Source: Hermatobates lingyangjiaoensis (lineage: Eukaryota > Arthropoda > Insecta > Hemiptera > Hermatobatidae). From it: a stretch of 64,000 nucleotides of DNA. The DNA lies in the NCBI GenBank assembly GCA_026182355.1, contig JAPFBL010001617.1, positions 4,251,001-4,315,000 of the forward strand. The letters are read 5' to 3'. The notes below the pieces were generated by a model that saw only the letters and a program-made list of their open reading frames with translations, was not told the DNA's origin and made no database searches. The first letter of the stretch is position 1. Every line of letters starts with the position of its first letter. Made by a program: the position numbers and the translations under genes. Below are positions 58,701 through 64,000 of the stretch, piece after piece.

Positions 58701-59948
58701 ATTATAAAAAATAAAGTCCAATATCATATTACACAAAGTATATTTCTTTCAAAATCAGAAAAGAAAACATCCGAATCTATTCAATTTAGCATAAGGCTTA
58801 GCAATATTCATAACACTGTGATACAGATTTAAATAGTAATATTTTCTTTTAAGACATGCAGATCGGTCTTTTCAAAAGTAAAAAACATGTACTTTATTAT
58901 GTAAACATTTTTTACAGAATAAAGTTTATCAATATTAAATGCCTTAGATGTAACAGTGACTAAAGTAACTGTACAAAATAAACACCACCAAGACTATTTG
59001 AACAAAAATGTAATGGAAGACAGATCCAGAACAAAATCTTCCATTGGTAATGAAAATAAATGGATATTTAAATATGTCGTAAAACATTATAATACAGAAT
59101 ACCATTATTCATTATATAACTATTTAAGTTAAAAGTGGTTTAAAAACTATTGAAGATGCTTTATTTATCATACTCTTTGCCTATCCTACATATGAAATTT
59201 ATTACATCTCTTTATAAAAAAAATGTATTACGTTCCTAATAAAGCAGTCGAAACTATAAACGTTAAATGAAAGAGAAAACAGCTTTAAAAAATATCTACG
59301 AAATATTAAATACATCCTAAAACTAAGGAGAAATAAGTGAATGAACACAATATCACTTTTTACAAATATATAATGTAATAAAAAGAACCCTTCGATTAAA
59401 TTAAGAGCAAAAAATACCGTCGTTCCAATAATTTGAAACTTACACATAAGACTTTGGAAAGCCAAGACTTTAACTTTGACTAAAATAGATTTAAATGATA
59501 AATAGAAGAAATTAAAAATAAGAATGAAGAAATAATCGTAGCCAACAAAAACTTCAAAAGAAATTAAAGAATATTAACATCAAAGGACGTGAGTTTATTC
59601 AGTTCAGTTCTCTGTTTTTGTAACGACAGGTAAGACGACACTAAATATGTCATAGATAATGCTTTTCTTCAACTGACATACAATTTAAATTCACATATAT
59701 CTCACGAAATGGAGTTAATTTACACTAACTGTTCTTGTAGTTACATCCAGATACAATGTATAACAAATAAACAGCGTGTGTTAGACAAGATAACACATAT
59801 CATTAACAGAACAAATGTACCTTGGTTCCCCTGTCCTTTCATTCGCTGCAATCAAAAAGAAGAACGCAAATAATTAAGACCAACCATAGGTAATTCAACA
59901 TAGGGAACACAAAACTTTCAATACCTGATCTGATAATCCTGTTGACAT
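41896..59948 (-). CDS. YTHDF: YTHDF, cytoplasmic m6A-RNA reader, complete, nine exons
   Basis: Coding exons (minus strand) are 59948-59925, 59845-59821, 58656-58589, 58519-58348, 57990-57805, 53571-53389, 47763-47417, 45547-44861 and 41961-41896. All phases agree and give 585 aa, close to the usual YTHDF length. Residues 1-335 form the disordered Tyr/Gln/Gly/Pro-rich half with family motifs ([26 protein letters not shown]). The YTH domain spans about 381-545. The m6A cage tryptophans are present as W406 (EIWCST), W462 and W467 (VWAQDMW). A Gly/Arg tail ends the protein. Family members bind m6A in mRNA and promote decay or translation in the cytoplasm. This is the only YTHDF gene in view. Its introns carry many transposons but every splice site needed is intact. 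Confidence 0.95.
41962..43567 (-). other. YTHDF last intron, unannotated part
   Basis: AT-rich intron. Besides the Penelope-like fragment at 43195-43275 nothing is recognised. Confidence 0.45.
43195..43275 (-). repeat. Penelope-type terminal fragment with hammerhead-like core
   Basis: On the minus strand CTGAGGA (43267-43261) is followed by a six-bp perfect stem GAACAC/GTGTTC and GAAACGCG (from 43244). This is the best-paired example of the signature in the window. Confidence 0.5.
43568..44808. mobile_element. Tc1/pogo-like element with TA duplication, non-autonomous
   Basis: The left end CACTTGACCCTCCAGTTTC and the right end, inverted, CACTCGACCCTCAAATTTC form terminal repeats of about 24 bp, each next to TA. 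The 1241-bp interior has no transposase frame. The GACCCTC termini resemble pogo/Tigger elements. It ends about 50 bp from YTHDF exon 8. Confidence 0.72.
44861..45547 (-). CDS. YTHDF: YTHDF exon 8: YTH domain
   Basis: The 687-nt exon begins VATVIQQ after TTTTAG and carries the whole YTH domain: [87 protein letters not shown] and the [14 protein letters not shown] end helix. The donor CATAAG|GTGAAC is followed in frame by three codons and a stop, so an unspliced form would also end the protein neatly. Confidence 0.96.
45866..47392 (-). repeat. Repeat family A, copy 7, in a YTHDF intron
   Basis: The left end has GGCCTACACTCAACTTTAC (inverted unit terminus) and the right end ACCTCAAAACATG, then TTCACGATTACTATACTTC. 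The copy is about 1.5 kb and sits close to the exon 7 donor at 47416. Confidence 0.75.
47417..47763 (-). CDS. YTHDF: YTHDF exon 7, Gly/Pro/Ser-rich
   Basis: The 347-nt exon encodes [20 protein letters not shown] and then Gly/Ser/Pro-rich low-complexity sequence ending HSPTQ. It is GC-richer than its surroundings and produces long frames on the opposite strand that are shadows. A family A repeat ends only about 25 bp beyond its donor. Confidence 0.9.
47764..48170 (-). other. YTHDF intron, no recognised element
   Basis: AT-rich intron between exon 7 and the Penelope-like element. Confidence 0.4.
48184..49473 (+). pseudogene. Penelope-type reverse transcriptase plus GIY-YIG endonuclease, broken
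   Basis: RT motifs in order: [51 protein letters not shown] (catalytic YVDD) and [10 protein letters not shown]. After an interruption at 48825-48915 the second frame shows [20 protein letters not shown], then [21 protein letters not shown] and a final RKTLEMLYI, the GIY-YIG endonuclease. The N-terminal part is missing and a stop plus a frameshift separate the domains, so it is inactive, though both halves are well preserved. Confidence 0.88.
49893..49911. repeat. (TA)n microsatellite
   Basis: Short TA run inside the inverted repeats of the Penelope-like element. Confidence 0.8.
50285..50702. repeat. About 418-bp hairpin, Penelope-like signature
   Basis: TAATTAACTGTATAGACTTAATTC at the left pairs with the inverted GAATTAAATCATATAGTTAATTA at the right, and the match extends inwards through TTCTTCTAGTACTTGTGACAT. 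The right arm contains GACCGAAATATCATGTCC. Confidence 0.7.
50785..50980. repeat. About 200-bp hairpin, Penelope-like signature
   Basis: ACTACTATATTTCGAT and its complement ATCGAAATATAGTAGT mark the two arms. On the minus strand CTTGATGACGAGGCCATCGAA at the left arm has the familiar stem plus GAAA layout. Confidence 0.65.
51097..51895 (-). pseudogene. Helitron Pif1-like helicase, C-terminal third
   Basis: Frames on the minus strand run [20 protein letters not shown], then [20 protein letters not shown] and [20 protein letters not shown], then [34 protein letters not shown] and ANVV. These match the order of the Helitron helicase C-terminal motifs. Frameshifts lie near 51650 and 51400. Confidence 0.85.
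51811..51909. repeat. 99-bp nearly perfect palindrome inside the Helitron
   Basis: The sequence CATTCTGAGGTAAAATGGAT... is followed without spacer by its complement, with the axis at GAATATTC near 51860. Only about one mismatch is visible. Confidence 0.9.
52558..52578. repeat. (TA)n microsatellite
   Basis: TA run at the Helitron H5 5' end. Confidence 0.8.
52635..52706. repeat. (TA)n followed by (GA)n
   Basis: TA dinucleotides to 52680 switch to GA dinucleotides to 52706, a compound microsatellite abutting a hairpin. Confidence 0.92.
52705..52957. repeat. About 253-bp hairpin, Penelope-like signature
   Basis: GGTGTTATCTAATCGG...CTAGGTT at the left matches the inverted AACCTAGAAAATTGACCG... 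at the right. Each arm has GGTTTTATTTTAAAACC-type stems next to GAAACGTCGGC. It resembles the 3' region of the Penelope-like element at 48170-50130. Confidence 0.82.
52992..53018. repeat. (TA)n microsatellite
   Basis: TA run just beyond the hairpin. Confidence 0.85.
53389..53571 (-). CDS. YTHDF: YTHDF exon 6
   Basis: The 183-nt exon encodes [19 protein letters not shown] and then [16 protein letters not shown], a stretch conserved across YTHDF paralogues. The donor is CCCG|GTAAAT, phase 1. Confidence 0.93.
53572..53970 (-). other. YTHDF intron, no recognised element
   Basis: AT-rich intron sequence upstream of exon 6. Confidence 0.4.
53975..54725 (+). mobile_element. LINE RNase H relic
   Basis: Translation with several frames gives an [16 protein letters not shown] decay of the RNase H motif (GNEEAD-like), then [27 protein letters not shown] and [12 protein letters not shown], and a Cys motif remnant (KCGGE). 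This is the RNase H plus C-terminal region of an R1/I-type LINE. Many stops are present. Confidence 0.68.
54726..55457 (-). other. YTHDF intron, nothing recognised
   Basis: No repeat, palindrome or coding motif is recognised between the LINE relic and the hAT element. Confidence 0.4.
55466..56979 (-). mobile_element. hAT element with 8-bp target duplication, internally deleted
   Basis: The termini CAGTGGCGTACCT and AGGTACGCCACTG are inverted. GTTGTGAT is duplicated at 55458-55465 and 56980-56987. The 1514-bp element carries only the C-terminal part of a transposase. A run of about 16 C (56950-56966) sits close to one end. It is in the YTHDF intron between exons 5 and 6. Confidence 0.92.
55630..56680 (-). 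pseudogene. hAT transposase (ZMYM1-like), N-terminally deleted
   Basis: The main frame 56547-55630 (305 codons) has a central helical region and the hAT dimerisation signature near the end: [20 protein letters not shown], then [15 protein letters not shown]. Further upstream on the same strand (56680-56600) another frame reads [17 protein letters not shown], the RWSAR motif of this transposase group, so a frameshift separates the two. The zinc finger and first catalytic part are missing. Confidence 0.88.
56988..57804 (-). other. YTHDF intron, nothing recognised
   Basis: The 81-codon frame at 57136-57381 on the plus strand shows no motif. No repeat is recognised. Confidence 0.4.
57805..57990 (-). 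CDS. YTHDF: YTHDF exon 5
   Basis: The 186-nt exon is Gly/Tyr/Asn/His-rich ([20 protein letters not shown], then GDYSTWG). The donor CCAG|GTCATT is weak. If the intron is retained, translation stops three codons later (TAA at about 57798). Confidence 0.9.
58348..58519 (-). CDS. YTHDF: YTHDF exon 4
   Basis: The 172-nt exon encodes [20 protein letters not shown] then [10 protein letters not shown]. The SEPYLPxYY...FPYQ pattern is a YTHDF hallmark. The acceptor is TTTTTTATAG. Confidence 0.93.
58589..58656 (-). CDS. YTHDF: YTHDF exon 3
   Basis: The 68-nt exon encodes [20 protein letters not shown] and ends QHQ at CCAG|GTATTA. Phases match both neighbours. Confidence 0.9.
58657..59820 (-). other. 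YTHDF intron 2
   Basis: AT-rich, without recognised repeats. This is one of the few transposon-free stretches. Confidence 0.45.
59821..59845 (-). CDS. YTHDF: YTHDF exon 2 (25-nt microexon)
   Basis: Between GATTGCAG and CAAG|GTACAT it encodes RMKGQGNQ plus one base. The same peptide type follows exon 1 in other YTHDF proteins. Confidence 0.88.
59925..59948 (-). CDS. YTHDF: YTHDF exon 1 (start codon)
   Basis: The exon encodes MSTGLSDQ, then CAG|GTATTG. This matches the short N-terminal exon of animal YTHDF genes (MS...DQ), which fixes the start. Confidence 0.9.
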
Positions 59949-60088
59949 AACCCGAAGCCCACTGTAATCTAATAAATAACAGCTGGAAATTTTTACAAAT
60001 AGCTTCCACTGTTAAAACAAAAAAAAATACTCAACAGCACAAGTCACAACCTCCAGTGTGCCAATAACTGAACAAAACGAAAATTGGA

Positions 60089-60139
60089 ATGGCGGACACC
60101 ACTGTTACAGACGACGCATGCGTTACAAACGTCACTATG
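60089..60139 (+). other. 17-codon open frame ending in a strong splice donor
   Basis: ATGGCGGAC... encodes MADTTVTDDACVTNVTM and ends CTATG|GTAAGT. It could be the first exon of an unknown divergent transcript or an upstream frame without function. A TCTTCAG acceptor at 60621 would join in frame and reach a stop at 60693. I do not recognise the protein. Confidence 0.25.
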
Positions 60140-60312
60140 GTAAGTCCGAAACTGAAGAACTGCCCTGTGTGACAAGTTTAAAAACAAACCTGGAATATTT
60201 AATAAAGTTAATTGAAAGCACTGAGATTAGATGAACATTTAATAATAATAGTTATTAAACATGTGTTTGGAAAGAGTCACTACGCGAAAGCTAAAAGTAA
60301 ATAAATTTGTCC

Positions 60313-60340
60313 GTTTTTTCCGGTTCTTAGCCCTTCAAAG
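60313..60340 (+). other. Candidate non-coding first exon of RpL30
   Basis: The pyrimidine-rich GTTTTTTCCGGTTCTTAG resembles the TOP start of ribosomal protein mRNAs. CAAAG|GTAATA is a good donor, and the next RpL30 exon begins in the 5' UTR at 63118 after TTTTTAG. Confidence 0.45.
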
Positions 60341-60834
60341 GTAATAACTGCTTAATTTAGAATTGTAATTCCATTTAAAAGGTGGCAATAGTACCAATGA
60401 ACATTACACATTTTTCTTTGATTTCTATAATTTAATCAATCGATTATAAAATCAATATCAATCAATCAATCAATCGATGATAAAATTAGAATATTCTAAC
60501 GTTATGACTTCATCATGTTCTGATGTCAATAATCGCTATTCGCTTCATTTTAATTGTATAAATAACATTTTCATGATGCAACAAATCCTCTTAATGAGTT
60601 ATTAAAGTTGACTGTCTTCAGGATTATTATCGCAGAGAAATTTGCAAAACTTTTCTACTTTCATACAGGAACCTTAATGTCAAGGAACATTAGTCAAACA
60701 CATAGAATAGTGCTATTCTTTTTAAATCTCTCAATTTACGTTACCTCGATGGCAATCCGGAATTCTGGTAAGTCAAATTTAAAGAATTTAGAAACCATTG
60801 AGCCTGGTTAAAATCTATATTAGTTAATTTAATG

Positions 60835-62111
60835 ATAGATTTTAACGATTGGGATTGGGTTTTGAGGTCCCAGAAGTCTTGTTATGAAGTTTTTCGATGA
60901 TATCAGTGGGTGTGTGTGTGGGTGGGTGGTGTGCATCCCATAGTTTGTGGCCACGCTACGGTCCAGAATCTTTGATGGTTCAAGTTGATATTTTGCAGAA
61001 AAATGGGCCTCATAGTGTAGATGAACCCTATTGTTTAGGAGCAATTATGCATGATGGGAGAGTCACTTTTTTTTACCAAAAACCTGTTCTTAGACTGCAT
61101 TTTTTTCTGCTAAACTACTAATTCTAGAGTCTTGAATTTTTGCATTATCTTTGACGCTACAAAAACAATAAACGAAAAATATCCTCCGTTTTTAAAACAA
61201 CAGGAAATATTTTTTTTAAAAAAAAATGAAAAATTTTGAATCATAATTCAATCTGAAAGCTTTGAGAGTGATACAAGCCAAACCGTTTAACGAATCAAAA
61301 TAAAATTAAACCCAAAAATAGGACATTCTGAGGAGGGTGAGTTGAGATACATTTTTTCATAATTACGTTCACGAAAGGAGCATTACTGTTTTCAGAAAAT
61401 GTTTTTTGACGCTAAATGGCTCATTAAAAAACCATAAAATTTTGCCAAAAAATTGAACAGAAAACTAACAATTTATAAAAAAATTCATGAAATTTTAATC
61501 ACGGCAAAGAGCGATAAAGCAAGACTGAATATTGATCCTATACTAATGGTTTATTGGCTATGCTTGTATTTATTTACATTTATGGTATTTACATCGTTCA
61601 CATTGACTTAGAAATTTTTTGAGTGAATCCAATTAAATAAATTGTTGTTTAGAGATTTAATGACATTTTTTCTTGCATGTTTTTGACATTTTTCCGACAA
61701 AATAGTAAAGTTTTCGAGTTTTAAATGGGAAACTTTGTCTTGAATATTTAATGTAGAAAGAGGTTAGATAAACTATTTAAGAGATCCACTAGCTATTGGA
61801 ACAATAGTCATCTTTAATTGTAAGAAATTATTTCGTAACCGAAATCTACAGTTTTGCTTTTCAGAAATGTTATTATTCCTGTAGCTATAATAATGATATT
61901 TTATATATATCAGTGGTATGACATAAAAAAATAAGCATATTGACATGTGGATTAATCACTATCTGTACTACCTCCAGGAATAAAAGACTAAATAACATCT
62001 CCCATTTAGGCATTTATATGATACCTACATAGAACATTATATATCATATACCCAAGGAATATGATGTTATGTTTAGTTACAAAGTTGAGTGTAGGCCACT
62101 CCAGATTTTTA
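60835..62111 (+). repeat. Repeat family A, copy 8, in the presumed RpL30 first intron
   Basis: From TTTTGAGGTCCCAGAAGTC through the GTGTGTGTGGGTGGGTG tract to AAAGTTGAGTGTAGGCCACT. The outermost TACTTTACT end is absent. Confidence 0.75.
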
Positions 62112-63117
62112 GAGATGATATGTTGACAAAAATTATTCATTCAGTGTAAAAATACTGATTTAAGTAAATAATTAAAAGGTGTGTAAGTATAATTAGTGTA
62201 TTTTTTATTTGAATTAAAAAGTTTTTCACTTATTCACGTTATACTTATTTCTTAAATGTGTTCACCCTCCTTTGCACTGTGAAAAAATAGGTCATCTTGC
62301 TATACAAATTGTAAATCATGTAATAGTTCAAAAACTGATACTAACAAATAGCTTCTATATAATGTGAGAATTTTATGATTTGGTTCATATTTAATCATAT
62401 CTTTGATAACATTTATAAGCCTAAAAATTTCAGAATCCTATTTGACAAGTAATAGGTACTCCACAAATATTGCAATTGTGCTAATACTAAAGAGTTAATG
62501 AACTTATATTAATTTATGAACTTATATTAAGTAACATTATTCGTCTTTTCTTACATGCTATTGTTCCAATGTTATATTTAAGATATATGTGTTGGGAGTA
62601 GAACTCTGAAAATTCTTCTATCTACAAATTTGTGTGATTTAATTACGTATTAAACTCTTTCATTGATTGAAAATTTTAACCTGAAATATAAAAAAGGACT
62701 TCAGTTTCTGTGATATTTCTATATGAAATAAAAACTAAAAGGAACACATTGGTCAAATGAACTAATATCAAATTCAATATTATTATCAGATATAATATAT
62801 AAATATATTACGTTTGAAATGCTAGGGATAACATCAAAAAAAGTACAAAATTAAATATTAAAAATAGAGCATTAATATGTTACTAAGAGTCACTAAGTAG
62901 ATAAGCAACACTGATAGTTGTATAAGAACCTGTGTTGGGGGCAACCGTTTCATTGGAGATCTTGAACTCGTTAGTAGACGTCCATTTCGCTAGAAGTTGG
63001 TCTATTCTACTTTATTTAGAGAATTAATAAGGTAGAGTTTAACATTTCTTTTATGGTTACATATGTTATTCTTTATTAATGAAGTGATATAATAATATGG
63101 TTCCCTTTATTTTTTAG
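62112..63117 (+). other. Intron or intergenic sequence before RpL30
   Basis: AT-rich sequence without recognised features until the TTTTTAG acceptor at 63111-63117. Confidence 0.45.
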
Positions 63118-63123
63118 CTCAAC

Positions 63124-63374
63124 ATGGTGGCTCCAAAGAAACAGGTTAGTATACCACGTGTTCAAAATAATAATTGCTATCAGATTATTTCAATCTAATA
63201 TGGTTTCTTTTCTTTTTTTTTTTTTTAGAAAAAAGCAATGGAGAGTATAAACTCTCGATTAGCTTTGGTAATGAAATCTGGTAAATACACCCTTGGTTTC
63301 AAACAAACCCTTAAATCTCTGAGACAAGGAAAAGCTAAACTCGTCATTATTGCGAAGAATACTCCTTCATTAAG
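63124..63374 (+). CDS. RpL30: Ribosomal protein L30 (eL30), 3'-partial
   Basis: Exons 63124-63144 (MVAPKKQ, CAG|GTTAGT) and 63229-63374 ([20 protein letters not shown], then [20 protein letters not shown] and AKNTPSLR, ending AAG|GTGAGA). This is the N-terminal half of eL30, a small L7Ae-like protein of the 60S subunit, usually about 110-115 residues. The remaining exon or exons lie beyond the window. The very short first coding exon with the ATG six bases after the acceptor is common in ribosomal protein genes. Confidence 0.96.
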
Positions 63375-64000
63375 GTGAGACTGAGAAGTAGGATCATTTA
63401 TGAGGGTATATATTGGTCCTATGGAGTAGTCTCTTTATTGAATTACTTTGGGATAAACATGTGGTTGCTCCTGTATCGGTTTTATACCGTAAGTTTTGAG
63501 TGAATTTTTATTTTCACTATTGTCGTAGGAGCTTAATTCTTATGATACTATAGTTTCAATCAGAGACTGCATTTTTTCTTGTTTTGTATGCATTATTAAT
63601 CGTTGAGAATAATATAGAAATTTCGACTGTGACCTTTCATAAAACATTCACCTTGAGGTTTAATGAAGTATGTCAGGTTTCAACATTTTAACTGTACGTG
63701 GATTATTACAAAAAATGTTATTGTTAGTACAATTGGTTAATTAGGAGATGTTCGTAATTAATGAACAGCACTTCTGCAATTTTTAAAAGAAAACTTTCAA
63801 CCAATATCGTATTCTTATAAAAATTGTTTTTTGTCGAAGTATCTGAGTATATATGCAATATTTTGCAAATATATCTCAAGAATTTGGAGATTTTTGAAAA
63901 TTGCAGTGAAGATTGCCTTGCATTTATGTCGAGCACTGATTTACTTCCAAAAGTGAATGTTCTTGCTCCACTCTCCACAAATAATTGATTTTTGTTTATG
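63375..64000 (+). other. RpL30 intron, partial
   Basis: AT-rich intron. The 84-codon minus-strand frame at 63724-63978 has no motif. No snoRNA box C/D or H/ACA structure could be assigned with confidence. Confidence 0.45.

Larger units (their letters stand above)
59949..60340. promoter_or_regulatory. Probable bidirectional promoter of YTHDF and RpL30
   Basis: The YTHDF 5' UTR probably starts near 60100 (minus). A TOP-like tract begins near 60313 (plus). Between them CpG-containing words cluster (GGCGGAC, GACGACGCATGCG, AACGTCAC), unusual for this AT-rich region. GTGACGTT is CRE-like and ATGGCGGAC resembles a YY1 site. Start sites are inferred. Confidence 0.5.

Overview
The window looks like nuclear DNA of an arthropod, most likely an insect. 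It is AT-rich, its genes are split by GT-AG introns, and the three protein genes have clear animal orthologues. The transposon load (Helitrons, Penelope-like elements, Jockey LINEs, hAT elements) is typical of large insect genomes. A hemimetabolous or hemipteroid insect would fit the repeat types, but this is inference and the species cannot be read from the sequence.

Layout. (1) 612-27953, plus strand: the 3' twelve exons of a ZMYND11 (BS69)-type chromatin reader: bromodomain, zinc finger, PWWP, a long polar linker and a C-terminal MYND finger. Its 5' exons lie before the window. (2) 27954-41895: about 14 kb of intergenic DNA filled with repeats (a Helitron, a Jockey LINE in two displaced parts, a 5'-truncated Penelope-like element, copies of an unnamed repeat family 'A'). 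(3) 59948-41896, minus strand: a complete nine-exon YTHDF gene, a cytoplasmic m6A reader of 585 aa as assembled here. The exon phases agree at every junction. Its introns hold a Penelope-like element, two DNA transposons with intact target-site duplications, a LINE RNase H relic, a Helitron and a family A copy. (4) 63124-end, plus strand: the first two coding exons of RpL30 (eL30), truncated by the window end. A TOP-like segment at about 60313-60340 suggests that RpL30 and YTHDF fire divergently from one short promoter region.

Repeats explain most of the rest. Family A (unit about 2 kb, eight copies) has no coding capacity that I recognise. Two units in inverted orientation form a 6.7-kb foldback inside a ZMYND11 intron. 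Two head-to-tail Helitrons sit in one arm, and the sequence on either side rebuilds the empty site exactly. At least seven long hairpins carry the same signature, a short stem-loop followed by GAAAC, in several cases preceded by CTGANGA. This is the layout of Penelope-like terminal repeats and resembles a hammerhead-ribozyme core. These hairpins, three of which lie in introns of ZMYND11 and four in or next to YTHDF, are the most unusual signal in the window.
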